Shown: positions 34,245 to 43,206 of the stretch, in pieces
How positions within the stretch are numbered: the first letter of the stretch is position 1
Layout: every line of letters begins with the position of its first letter
Source of the DNA: an uncultured Pelagibacteraceae bacterium
GTDB taxonomy: Bacteria > Pseudomonadota > Alphaproteobacteria > Pelagibacterales > Pelagibacteraceae
DNA: 64,000 bases
Reading direction: 5' to 3'
Assembly: GCA_902567235.1 (NCBI GenBank)
Contig: CACFLX010000003.1
Coordinates: 1-64,000, forward strand
Position numbers and translations under genes: made by a program
Notes under the pieces: generated by a model
Told to the model about the DNA's origin: nothing
Databases searched by the model: none
What the model saw: only the letters and a program-made list of their open reading frames with translations

Positions 34245-35218
34245 TATTTCTGATTATTTACCAATGATTCTGGTAAATCTTCCCCAAAGCATCTTTGATA
34301 ATATTCAGCAATAGTATTTTTTTCGACTTCGTCACATTTATTTAAAAAAGTAACTCTAAATGCATATCCTGTATCTTTAAATATTTCAGAATTTTCTGCC
34401 CAGTGAAGTACGGTTCTAGGACTCATTACAGTTGATATATCGCCAGCCATAAAACCTTTTCTAGTTAAAGTTGCAACTTTTATCATATTTGATATTTTTT
34501 CTTTACCTTTAACGTTATTTAAATTTTTATTTTTTCCTAAAATTATTTCCATTTCTTTTTCCATTGCTAAGTAATTTAAAGTAGTAACAATGTTCCATCT
34601 ATCCATTTGTCCTTGATTAATTTGTTGAGTACCATGATACAATCCAGTTGTATCTCCAAGACCAACTGTATTTGATGTTGCAAAAAGTCTAAAATACTTA
34701 TTTTGTTTAATTATTTTATTTTTATCTAGTAAGGTAAAATTTCCTTCTGCTTCCAAAACTCTTTGAATAACAAACATAACATCAGGCCTTCCAGCATCAT
34801 ATTCATCGAACACTAATGCGATAGGGTTTTGTATTGACCAAGGCAATATACCTTCTTTAAATTCTGTAATTTGTTTTCCATCTTTAATAACGATTGCATC
34901 TTTTCCAATGAGGTCAATTCTACTGACGTGACTATCTAGGTTAACTCTTATGCATGGCCAATTTAATCTTGCAGCCACTTGCTCAATGTGCGTGGATTTT
35001 CCTGTTCCATGATAACCAGAAACCAAACATCTTTTATTGAATGAAAACCCAGATAAAATTGCCAATGTAGTTTCTTTATCGAATATATAATTTTTATCTA
35101 CTTCAGGAACATATTCATTTTTTTTTGAAAAAGCCTCAACTTCCATATCACTATCAATACCAAATGTTTGATTAACTGAAATTTTTATGTCTGGCTTTAT
35201 ATCTAAATTTGTTGTCAA
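34244..35218 (-). CDS. cobS: CobS-like cobaltochelatase AAA+ ATPase subunit (MoxR-type)
   Basis: 324 residues with Walker [10 protein letters not shown] (68-76), Walker [17 protein letters not shown] and a sensor region [19 protein letters not shown]. This matches CobS, a MoxR-like AAA+ ATPase that forms a ring with the VWA protein CobT. It overlaps the upstream J-domain gene by 4 bp and cobT by 1 bp, so all three are translationally coupled. Known family role is Mg/Co chelatase motor; a more general metal-cofactor chaperone role is possible here. Confidence 0.9.
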   Translation of the reverse strand: MTTNLDIKPDIKISVNQTFGIDSDMEVEAFSKKNEYVPEVDKNYIFDKETTLAILSGFSFNKRCLVSGYHGTGKSTHIEQVAARLNWPCIRVNLDSHVSRIDLIGKDAIVIKDGKQITEFKEGILPWSIQNPIALVFDEYDAGRPDVMFVIQRVLEAEGNFTLLDKNKIIKQNKYFRLFATSNTVGLGDTTGLYHGTQQINQGQMDRWNIVTTLNYLAMEKEMEIILGKNKNLNNVKGKEKISNMIKVATLTRKGFMAGDISTVMSPRTVLHWAENSEIFKDTGYAFRVTFLNKCDEVEKNTIAEYYQRCFGEDLPESLVNNQK

Positions 35219-35736
35219 TTTTTTGCTCTATAAGTATTTTTTAGTTGAGTATAAGCTAAAGTAATTACTTTTAGTTTGTCCTCATATTTTTTATTTCCTG
35301 AATTAATATCAGGGTGAAATTTTTTAACAAGTTTTTTAAATTTTTCCTGTATTTTTTCCCATTTAATTCCTGCAGATATATTGAGAATATCAAATGCCTT
35401 CATATCTTTATGATTAAATTTAAATTTATTCATATGGTTGAAATGATCTTTAAAATTAGTTTTATTTAATTCATCTTTCATTGCGTTGTTCCAGAGAATT
35501 TTAAAAAAATTATCTGATGAACTAAAACTCTGTGTTGGTTTATGCCAAGTCATATCAGATTTTATAAATTCATTAATTTGATTATCATCCATGCCTTCAA
35601 AATAGTTCCAATTTTTATTGAATTCTTTAACATGATTCAAACAGAGAATTCTATATTTTTTGCTATTATCTTTTTCAACTGGTGCTTTGTATAATCCTTC
35701 TTCCAAACAGTTGTTCCAATCACAAATATTTTTCAT
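35215..35736 (-). CDS. J-domain (DnaJ-like) protein upstream of cobS
   Basis: 173 residues. The C-terminal J domain (about 112-173) contains the HPD motif in KKFHPDINSGNKKYEDKL. The N-terminal region has several Cys residues (ICDWNNCLEE, RILCLNHV) that could bind metal. J domains recruit and stimulate Hsp70, so this protein may bring DnaK to the CobS/CobT machine. It overlaps cobS by 4 bp and is divergent from the BolA gene, whose start is 17 bp away. Confidence 0.8.
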   Translation of the reverse strand: MKNICDWNNCLEEGLYKAPVEKDNSKKYRILCLNHVKEFNKNWNYFEGMDDNQINEFIKSDMTWHKPTQSFSSSDNFFKILWNNAMKDELNKTNFKDHFNHMNKFKFNHKDMKAFDILNISAGIKWEKIQEKFKKLVKKFHPDINSGNKKYEDKLKVITLAYTQLKNTYRAKN

Positions 35737-35752
35737 TATATATATTATTTAA

Positions 35753-36016
35753 ATGGTTAATATAAATCAACTAATTGAAATAGTAAAAACAAAATTAAAC
35801 AAAAGTATTGCTTGTGACAAAATAGAAATAGAAGATAAAACTTTTTTACATAAAAATCATAAAACACATGAAAAAAATAAATTCCATATAAAAATAATAA
35901 TTACTTCTGATTATTTAAAAAGAAAAAATAAAATTCAAGCAAACAAGGAAATTTATAAAATATTGGAAGAAGAATTAAAAAATAATATTCATTCAATACA
36001 AATATTAATTAATTAA
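35753..36016 (+). CDS. BolA-family protein
   Basis: 87 residues with the BolA layout, ending in KNKIQANKEIYKILEEELKNNIHSIQIL, which resembles the usual R(H)R-x-VY-x2-L-x-EE-x5-HA-L-x-I motif. BolA proteins pair with monothiol glutaredoxins in Fe-S trafficking. The normally conserved HALxI His is present as NIHSIQI. Its last 12 bp overlap the end of the convergent aroB gene. Confidence 0.8.
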   Translation: MVNINQLIEIVKTKLNKSIACDKIEIEDKTFLHKNHKTHEKNKFHIKIIITSDYLKRKNKIQANKEIYKILEEELKNNIHSIQILIN

Positions 36017-37111
36017 CTCTTTAACTAAAAACTTTTTAATTATTGATTCACTAAACCTTGACCCTAATATAATTTTACCTATTTTTTTAATTAGAATTAA
36101 ATTTATTTTTGAAGAATTATTTTTTTTATCAGATTTCATATATTTAATTATTTTATTTACATGTTTTTTTTTAAAATAATATTTTAAATGAGATGGAAAT
36201 TTTAAATAATTTATATGGTTTATAATTTTATTATAATCCTTCTTATTTAAAATATTATTTTCAAAACTAAATTTTGCTGAACTAATAATTCCCATAATAA
36301 CCGCTTCTCCATGATTCAGTTTGTTTGTATAAGATAGCGAAGCTTCATATGCATGTGCAAATGTATGTCCTAAATTTAAGACTTTTCTTAAATTTTTTTC
36401 TTTTTCGTCAAGTTCAACAATACTTCTTTTAATTTTACAACTATCTGCAATTGCCTTATCAATAAAAGGAGATTTTAAAGATATGATTTTGAAATAATTT
36501 TTATTTAGATATTTAAATGTATTTCCATTATTAATTAATGAATGCTTTAAAATTTCACCATATCCGCAGATAATTTCTCTTTTTGGAAGTGAATTTAAAT
36601 TTGAAATATCAGAAATAACTAGATCTGGCTGCATAAACGATCCAATTAAATTTTTTCCATACCTTGTATTAACACCTGTTTTGCCACCTATCGATGAGTC
36701 TACTTGTGATAAAAGTGTTGTAGGAATATTTATAAATTTTAATCCTCTTTTAAAAATACTTGCAGCAAATCCTGATACATCTCCAGTTATGCCCCCACCT
36801 AAAGATATAATACAATCATTTCTATTAAAATTATATTTAAATAATTTATTTAAAATTATATTTATATTTTTTAAATTTTTATTTTTTTCATTTGCCTTAA
36901 AATAATGAGTGATTTTTTGTCTAGATTTAATTCTTTTTTTTAAAATATTAAGTTTAATTTTTGGTACTTTTGTATCGTAAATTATTAAACATTTTTCAAA
37001 AAAAAAATTATTTGATTTCAATATATTTGATATATTACCTATTATATTTGAGCCAATTATTATTGGATATTTTTTTGATTTTGTTTTAACAATTAGTTTA
37101 ATTTTTTTCAT
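36005..37111 (-). CDS. aroB: 3-dehydroquinate synthase
   Basis: 368 residues with the NAD-binding and metal-site regions of AroB: SLGGGITGDVSGFAASIFKR (about 103-122), PTTLLSQVDSSIGGKTGVN, and the zinc-ligand His residues in NLGHTFAHAYE and LNHGEAV. It converts DAHP to 3-dehydroquinate, the second step of the shikimate pathway. It overlaps the upstream aroK by 14 bp, the standard aroK-aroB arrangement. Confidence 0.94.
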   Translation of the reverse strand: MKKIKLIVKTKSKKYPIIIGSNIIGNISNILKSNNFFFEKCLIIYDTKVPKIKLNILKKRIKSRQKITHYFKANEKNKNLKNINIILNKLFKYNFNRNDCIISLGGGITGDVSGFAASIFKRGLKFINIPTTLLSQVDSSIGGKTGVNTRYGKNLIGSFMQPDLVISDISNLNSLPKREIICGYGEILKHSLINNGNTFKYLNKNYFKIISLKSPFIDKAIADSCKIKRSIVELDEKEKNLRKVLNLGHTFAHAYEASLSYTNKLNHGEAVIMGIISSAKFSFENNILNKKDYNKIINHINYLKFPSHLKYYFKKKHVNKIIKYMKSDKKNNSSKINLILIKKIGKIILGSRFSESIIKKFLVKELIN

Positions 37112-37610
37112 ATAAATTTATTATTTTTTTTACTATCATACTTTTTGATAAAGATTCACAATTAATCCTATAATTGGCTTCAGAGTATATTTTTGATCTT
37201 TTAGTTATTAGTTTTCTCAAATCATTTTTGCTTGAATCAAAAGCTAGTGGTCTTTTCTTATTTTTATATATTCTTCTTATTAAAGTTGAGCTTTTCCAGC
37301 TTAACCAAAAAGATAAATTGTTCTCAGAAATTTCTTTTCTTATGTTGTTATTTAGAAAAGCTCCTCCACCTAAAGATAAAATTTTTTTTTCTTCTTTTAA
37401 TAAATTTAAAGTAATTTTTTCTTCTAAATTCCTAAAATAAACTTCTCCTTTTTTTTTAAAAATATCAACAATTTTAAGGCCAGTTTTTTTTTCAATAAAG
37501 TTATCAACATCTATAAAGTTTAAATTGGTAGATTTAGACAAAATGTACCCTATGGTAGATTTTCCAGAACCCATCATACCTACTAAAACTATATTTTTAT
37601 TTAAATTCAT
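37098..37610 (-). CDS. aroK: Shikimate kinase
   Basis: 170 residues with P-loop GMMGSGKSTIG (about 11-21), the shikimate-binding DVDNFIE segment and the GGGAFL motif, as in AroK. It phosphorylates shikimate using ATP in aromatic amino acid synthesis. It forms a translationally overlapping pair with aroB and is divergent from a small membrane protein gene. Confidence 0.93.
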   Translation of the reverse strand: MNLNKNIVLVGMMGSGKSTIGYILSKSTNLNFIDVDNFIEKKTGLKIVDIFKKKGEVYFRNLEEKITLNLLKEEKKILSLGGGAFLNNNIRKEISENNLSFWLSWKSSTLIRRIYKNKKRPLAFDSSKNDLRKLITKRSKIYSEANYRINCESLSKSMIVKKIINLYEKN

Positions 37611-37665
37611 ACTTCTTTATTGAAAAACCACAAATATGTCTTATTTTGAAAATACTTAACAATAT

Positions 37666-37851
37666 ATGGAATTTGAAAAAAAAACAAGAATAGGAAATCC
37701 AAAAGGTATTTTTGGAATAATGATTAAGATTATTTTGATAATATTGATTTTAGCTGTCTCTATAGTCTTAATAGATCGAATTAATTTTCCTTCGCCAATA
37801 AAAAAAATTGAAAAAGTTATTCCTAATGAAAATTTTAAAATTGTTAAATAA
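37666..37851 (+). CDS. Small single-pass membrane protein of unknown function
   Basis: 61 residues with one strongly hydrophobic helix (about 16-40, MIKIILIILILAVSIVLI) flanked by a basic N-terminus, so N-in topology is likely. It overlaps the next gene by 26 bp and has the same direction, which supports it as real. An opposite-strand frame covers the same bases, but it lacks context. I do not recognise a family. Confidence 0.45.
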   Translation: MEFEKKTRIGNPKGIFGIMIKIILIILILAVSIVLIDRINFPSPIKKIEKVIPNENFKIVK

Positions 37852-39572
37852 AGAGATTTTATCAATTTTTATTATAATTTCTTTAGCATTTATAAATAAT
37901 CTTAAAGCCGAAGATGAACCAGTTGATATATGGGATTTGGAAAAAGAATTAGAAGAGAATTCTTCTAATGATATTATTGAAACGATGGATTCTGCTGAGC
38001 CTGAAATTTTATTAAACACTATTGAATCGAGCAATATAGAAAATGTTATTGATAGCAATCCACTTGAGGAAAATACAATAAAAATTGTTGGCCTGTATGA
38101 TCCTGAGGAAAATGGATTAGATATTGATTTGTGGATAAATTCTGACGGTGAAGAAATAAAATTAATTTTAAATAATATAAATAAAATGAGCCTTTCTAAG
38201 GATGCTCAAGAAATATTAGAAATTGCTTTATTAACCAATTCTTATTTTCCTGAAAAAAATATTACTGAAGAAGATTTTATAAATTTTAAATTAAATTACC
38301 TAATAAATAATAATGATTTAAATTTAATAAAAAAATATTTAATAAAAAATGAAAGGAATTTTTATAATACAAAATTAATTAAATAGTTTTCTTGAAAATT
38401 CAGATTTAGAAAATGCATGTAAAATTTTTGAAGAAGTAGATTATTTTGAGGATAATTATATAAGTAAATTTAAAATTTATTGTTTAATTAATGAAAATAA
38501 AAGAGAAGAAGCACAATTACTTTTTGATCTGTACTCAGAAAGAGATTTAAAAGATGAGTTTTTTGAAAATAAATTTAACTTTTTGATGGGCTATATTGAA
38601 AAAGCTGATGGCAATATTTTAGAAGATAATATTTTAAATTTTCATTTATCACATAGAACCAATCCTGAATTTATTTACCAGCCAAACAATAATACCCCAA
38701 AATTTATATGGAAATATCTATCATCCTCAAATTTATTGGAAAAAATAGATTCAATTGATTTAGAAGATAGTGAAAAGATTTTTTTAATCGAAAAAGCAAC
38801 TCATGAAAAAAATTATGATGAAAAAGAATTATTTGAACTTTATAAAAGATTCCAATTTAATATTAATCAACTTCTAAATGTTAAAGATTCATATAAACTT
38901 TTAAAAAATCATGAAGGTAGAGCTTTACTTTATCAAAGGTTGATATTAACTGAAGATGAAATTCAAATTTTAGATTTATCCTACAAATTAAAGAATTTAT
39001 TTATTAAAGATAATATAGAAAATGCTTTTAATAGCGAATTAAAAAGAGTGCTATCAAAAGTAAGTCAAGAACAGGTGCCTTCTAATTTTTCATCGTTTTA
39101 TAATGATAATTTAATTAATGAACCTTTAGAAAAAAAGAATATTAAAATTAACAATAAAATTATTCATCAGTCTAAATTATTAAAATATTTTGAAGAACAG
39201 CATGATATTGAGAAAGCTGAAAATGATTTAAATAAATTGTTAAAATCAATTAAAAAAAATAAAGATTATATAGTATCAACCAAAGATTTAATTTTAATAG
39301 AATCTTTTATTTCTGATGGCGTAAAGTTATCAAAAAAGTACAAAAGTATGTTTAAACTTGATGGATCGAATATACCAACAGATATTCAATTGCTATTAAA
39401 TAATAATGAAGTTGGAATGGTCTTGCTAAGATTGGTAAAAATAATTGGTGAAGATGATCTAGAAAATCTAGATTCTGACTCTTTATATTTTATGATTGGT
39501 ATATTAAATGAGCTAAATTTAGATCAAATTAGGAATAATTTTTTATTAAAAGTTCTTCCTTTAAAAATATAA
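37826..39572 (+). pseudogene. Exported protein of unknown function split by a one-base frameshift
   Basis: Two same-strand reading frames join into one. The first (ATG at 37826) starts with a signal peptide (MKILKLLNKEILSIFIIISLAFINNLKAED) and ends at a TAG at 38384. The second runs in the next frame from 38379, just after a stop at 38376, to 39572. Skipping one A near 38381 makes one frame of about 581 residues with matching acidic, helical, repeat-like composition on both sides (NSDLENACKIFEEVDYF after the break). It may be a periplasmic helical-repeat protein. The break is either a real mutation or a sequencing/assembly error in an A run. It sits upstream of def, 21 bp away. Family not recognised. 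Confidence 0.7.
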
Positions 39573-39593
39573 AATTTATAATAAAATTAAGAC

Positions 39594-40118
39594 ATGACAG
39601 TAAAAACTATTTTAACAGAACCTAATAAAATATTACGTCAGGTTTCTCTTCCCGTTGAAAAAGTTGGAAATGAAGAAAGACAATTAATGGATGATATGCT
39701 TGAAACAATGTATGATGCAAAAGGAATTGGTTTAGCAGCAATTCAAATAGGTGTACCCAAGCGAATTATTGTCATGGATATTGGTAATAGGGAAAAAGAA
39801 AAAGAACCGATGTACTTTGTTAACCCCATAATTAAAAATAAAAATTCCGAACATTCAACATATGAGGAAGGGTGCTTATCAGTTCCAAATCAATTTGCGG
39901 AAGTTAACAGACCAAGCACATGTGAAATTGAATTTTTAGATTATAATGGAAATAAAAAAATATTGAATGCTTCTGGGTTACTTGCCACCTGTATTCAGCA
40001 CGAGATGGATCACTTAGAAGGAATATTGTTTATTGATTATCTTTCAAAGTTAAAAAAAATGATGATTGTAAAAAAACTATCTAAGCAAAAAAATAAAATC
40101 GACAGAATTATTGTTTAG
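39594..40118 (+). CDS. def: Peptide deformylase
   Basis: 174 residues with all three motifs: GIGLAAIQIG (44-53), EGCLS (92-96, metal ligand Cys94) and HEMDH (136-140, metal ligands His136 and His140). It removes the N-formyl group from nascent proteins. It is followed 3 bp later by fmt, so the enzymes that add and remove the formyl group are made together. Confidence 0.96.
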   Translation: MTVKTILTEPNKILRQVSLPVEKVGNEERQLMDDMLETMYDAKGIGLAAIQIGVPKRIIVMDIGNREKEKEPMYFVNPIIKNKNSEHSTYEEGCLSVPNQFAEVNRPSTCEIEFLDYNGNKKILNASGLLATCIQHEMDHLEGILFIDYLSKLKKMMIVKKLSKQKNKIDRIIV

Positions 40119-40121
40119 TTT

Positions 40122-41045
40122 ATGAGTCAAAAGATAGTTTTTATGGGGACGTCTGATTTTGCTGTCCCTATTTTAAAGTCACTTTATCAAAATGGATATC
40201 CAATTTCGGCTGTTTATACTCAGCCACCTAAAAAATCTAACAGAGGTCAAAAATTAAATAAGTCGCCAGTAAATTTATTTTCCGAAAATATAAGTTTAGA
40301 TGTAAGAGTTCCACAATCCTTAAAAAATAACAATGAGGAAGAATTATATCTGACTGAATTAAAACCAGATATAATTTTAGTAGTTTCGTACGGGCAGATT
40401 ATTCCGAAAAATCTTTTAAACATTCCTAAATATGGATTTTTAAATGTTCATGCTTCTCTGCTTCCAAAATGGAGGGGAGCAGCACCAATTCAAAGATCAA
40501 TAATGAATCTTGATAGAAAAACAGGAATTAGCATAATGAAAATAAATGAAAAATTGGACGAAGGTCCGGTATGTAGTCAATATTCGATAAGTGTTTCAGA
40601 AAAAATGAATTCAGGAGAATTGTCTGAAAAATTATCACTAATAGCTTCAGAAAAAATTTTAGATATTTTAGATAATATTTATGATGGAGTTATAGAATTT
40701 AAAGATCAAGATCATTCAAAAGCAACCTATGCGAAAAAAATTCAAAAAATAGAAGGAAAAATTAATTGGAATGAAAATGCCGAAAAAATAATTGGAAAAA
40801 TAAATGGACTATATCCATATCCAGGTGCTTTTTTTTTATTTAATGGAGAAAGATACAAAATACTAAAAGCAGAAAAGTCTAGCACAAATGGAGTACCTGG
40901 AAGCATAGTAAGTGAAAATTTTGAGGTGTGTTGTGGTGAAGGATCAATAAAAGTATTAAGTATTCAGAGAGAAGGCAAAAGAGTTCAACAAATAAATGAA
41001 TTTTTACTTGGTACCCAAATTAAAAAAGGTTCCATTATTGCTTAA
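40122..41045 (+). CDS. fmt: Methionyl-tRNA formyltransferase
   Basis: 307 residues. The catalytic segment NVHASLLPKWRGAAPIQ (about 108-124) holds the Asn-His pair, and a C-terminal tRNA-binding domain follows. It formylates initiator Met-tRNA with 10-formyl-tetrahydrofolate. The stop overlaps the truA start by one base (TAATG). Confidence 0.95.
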   Translation: MSQKIVFMGTSDFAVPILKSLYQNGYPISAVYTQPPKKSNRGQKLNKSPVNLFSENISLDVRVPQSLKNNNEEELYLTELKPDIILVVSYGQIIPKNLLNIPKYGFLNVHASLLPKWRGAAPIQRSIMNLDRKTGISIMKINEKLDEGPVCSQYSISVSEKMNSGELSEKLSLIASEKILDILDNIYDGVIEFKDQDHSKATYAKKIQKIEGKINWNENAEKIIGKINGLYPYPGAFFLFNGERYKILKAEKSSTNGVPGSIVSENFEVCCGEGSIKVLSIQREGKRVQQINEFLLGTQIKKGSIIA

Positions 41046-41785
41046 TGTGTAGATATCAAATTTTAATCGAATATGTCGGCACTCCCTTCATAGGTTGGCA
41101 AATACAAAAAAAGGGAAAATCTGTTCAAAGAATAATTCAATCAACTTTATCAAAATTATTGAAGCAAAAAATTATTTTATATTCTGCAGGACGTACAGAT
41201 CGTGAAGTTCATGCAAGCGAACAATCAGCTCATTTTGATGTTGAAAATAAAATTCAAAATATAGATAAAATGGTTAAATCTCTAAATTTTTTTTTAAATA
41301 AAAAAAAAATTTCTATAATTAATATTATTAAAAGAAATAAAAATTTTCATGCAAGGTATTCTGCAAAAGAAAGAGTATATAAATATATTATTATTAATCG
41401 CTTAGCTACTCCTGTTATAGAAAACGAAAGAGCATGGCATATAAGAAAGAAACTAGATATTAAATTATTAAAAGAGGGTGCTAAAAAATTAGAAGGCACA
41501 CATGACTTTAGCACAATGAGAGCAAAAAATTGCTATGCTAAAAGTCCTATAAAAAAAATTAATAAAATATCTATAAAAAATATAAACAAGAAAATTGAAA
41601 TTGAATTTAGATCAAAATCTTTTTTAAGAAATCAAGTTAGATCTATGGTTGGATGTTTGAAGTATTTAGGGGAAAATAGATGGGATATTAAAAAATTTAA
41701 AAATGTTTTAAAATCAAAAAAAAGAAAAAACTGTGCACCACCAGCACCAGCTTGTGGTTTATATCTTAAAAAAATTATCTATTAA
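41045..41785 (+). CDS. truA: tRNA pseudouridine synthase A
   Basis: 246 residues with YVGTPFIGWQIQ near the N-terminus and the catalytic Asp52 in AGRTDREVHASEQ. The usual motif is GRTDxGVHA; the Gly after the variable residue is Glu here, while the catalytic Asp is kept. It modifies U38-U40 in the anticodon arm of tRNAs. It is coupled to fmt and converges with the SET-domain gene, overlapping it by 11 bp. Confidence 0.92.
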   Translation: MCRYQILIEYVGTPFIGWQIQKKGKSVQRIIQSTLSKLLKQKIILYSAGRTDREVHASEQSAHFDVENKIQNIDKMVKSLNFFLNKKKISIINIIKRNKNFHARYSAKERVYKYIIINRLATPVIENERAWHIRKKLDIKLLKEGAKKLEGTHDFSTMRAKNCYAKSPIKKINKISIKNINKKIEIEFRSKSFLRNQVRSMVGCLKYLGENRWDIKKFKNVLKSKKRKNCAPPAPACGLYLKKIIY

Positions 41786-42251
41786 TTCTTAAATTTTTTT
41801 TGAATTTTTTATTAATTCTCCAGCGACTTTCAGTTCTAACTATGTAACCGCAACAATTAATAGATTTGCATTCACAAGGAAACTGTCTGAAATCAGAATC
41901 ATAACCGAAACCATAGTCACAAGTTATTTCCTCACCTTTTTTTATTTCTTTATTTGAAACAACCCAAATTTTTAAACCCGTTCCCTCATATTCTGCATTA
42001 TTAGAACAACTATGATTGATTAAGCGCGCTGTATTCCATGATACATCTCCATCCAAATCGTATCTTTTATTTAAATTGAACAAGTAAATTGGTTTTGAAT
42101 TATCGAATTTATCAGAATCTTCAGTTTGTTTTTTTGTTATTATATTTCCTATGTACTGTATAATTTTAGTTCCAGCTTTAATATTTTTAGTAGCATAAAG
42201 ACCACGTCCATTTCTATCAATATTTGATTTTTTTATCTTATAAAGCTTCAT
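41775..42251 (-). CDS. SET-domain protein (putative protein lysine methyltransferase)
   Basis: 158 residues: a compact SET domain with GRGLYATKNIKAGT, RLINHSCSNNAEY (76-88) and EEITCDYGFGYD (107-118). A post-SET-like cysteine cluster CECKSINCCGY (about 126-136) follows, able to complete a zinc site. Known SET proteins methylate lysine side chains with SAM. In bacteria they are patchily distributed and their targets are mostly unknown. It lies 31 bp downstream of the histone-deacetylase-like gene on the same strand. Confidence 0.85.
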   Translation of the reverse strand: MKLYKIKKSNIDRNGRGLYATKNIKAGTKIIQYIGNIITKKQTEDSDKFDNSKPIYLFNLNKRYDLDGDVSWNTARLINHSCSNNAEYEGTGLKIWVVSNKEIKKGEEITCDYGFGYDSDFRQFPCECKSINCCGYIVRTESRWRINKKFKKNLRINR

Positions 42252-42282
42252 GAGAATTTATTTAACAAAAGATTTTTTATTT

Positions 42283-43206
42283 TCAATTAAATTCTAATAG
42301 TGCGTTAACATGTTCATTCGCACTTTCAGCCAAGGCATTAAGGTCATAACCACCTTCTAAAATAGAAACAACTTTTCCATTACAAAATTCCTTTGTTGTT
42401 TCCAAAGCTCTTTTAGTTATTTTATGGTAGTCCTTTGATTCTAAATTTAATTGACATAAAGGGTCTTGACGATGAGCATCAAATCCAGCTGACATTAATA
42501 TAAACTCAGGTCTAAATTCTTTTAGTCTTTTAAGCATATGCTCGTAAGCATCAAAATATTCTCTAGAGTTTGTGCCTGCAGGCAATGGAATATTAAGAGC
42601 GTTATTATGATCACCTTTTTCATCTTCCGTTCCACCTCCTGGATAGTATGGATATTGGTGCAAGCTAGAGAAAAAAACATTCTTATTAGACTTAAGAATA
42701 TCATAAGTTCCATTTCCAAAGTGACAGTCCCAGTCCAAAACTGCAATTCTCTTATATTTATATTTAGAAATTAAATAATTTGCAGCAACACCAATATTAT
42801 TTATTACACAAAACCCCATTGCTTTACTTTTTTCAGCGTGATGTCCAGGAGGTCTTGTAACACAGTGAGCAGCTCCAAATTCTTTATTTTCAACTCCATC
42901 AATTGCAGTGATTATAGAACCAACTGCATCAAAAGTTGCATCTTTACTACCTGGCGAAACAACTGTATCACCATCTAAAAATACCAAACCTTTTTCTGGA
43001 AAAGCGTTTTCAACTGCATCAACATAACTAGAAGAATGTGCTTGTTTAATAATATCTTTATCGAAACTAGCTGGATTTTTCCAAATTAATTTTTTATTTT
43101 TTTTTAATTTTTCAAGTATTGAGGTAACCCTTGATATACTTTCAGGATGTCCAGAACCCGTATTATGATTTAAAGATGATTTTGATGTAACTATTGCTGT
43201 TTTCAT
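42283..43206 (-). CDS. Histone deacetylase/AcuC-family amidohydrolase
   Basis: 307 residues. The motifs are RPPGHHAEKSKAMGFC (active-site His pair), VLDWDCHFGNGTYDI (zinc ligands Asp and His), SAGFDAHRQDP (zinc Asp) and LEGGYD. Class II HDAC-like bacterial enzymes remove acetyl or acyl groups from lysines, polyamines or small molecules. Its start overlaps the dapE stop by one base, so it shares the dap transcript, with the SET gene downstream. Confidence 0.87.
   Translation of the reverse strand: MKTAIVTSKSSLNHNTGSGHPESISRVTSILEKLKKNKKLIWKNPASFDKDIIKQAHSSSYVDAVENAFPEKGLVFLDGDTVVSPGSKDATFDAVGSIITAIDGVENKEFGAAHCVTRPPGHHAEKSKAMGFCVINNIGVAANYLISKYKYKRIAVLDWDCHFGNGTYDILKSNKNVFFSSLHQYPYYPGGGTEDEKGDHNNALNIPLPAGTNSREYFDAYEHMLKRLKEFRPEFILMSAGFDAHRQDPLCQLNLESKDYHKITKRALETTKEFCNGKVVSILEGGYDLNALAESANEHVNALLEFN

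Noticed and set aside
37656-37865. Minus-strand 69-residue frame over the small membrane protein
   Set aside because: It is antisense to a coherent plus-strand gene and has no context of its own.
38376-38390. Programmed ribosomal frameshift
   Set aside because: No slippery heptamer or downstream structure is evident; a one-base indel explains the break more simply.
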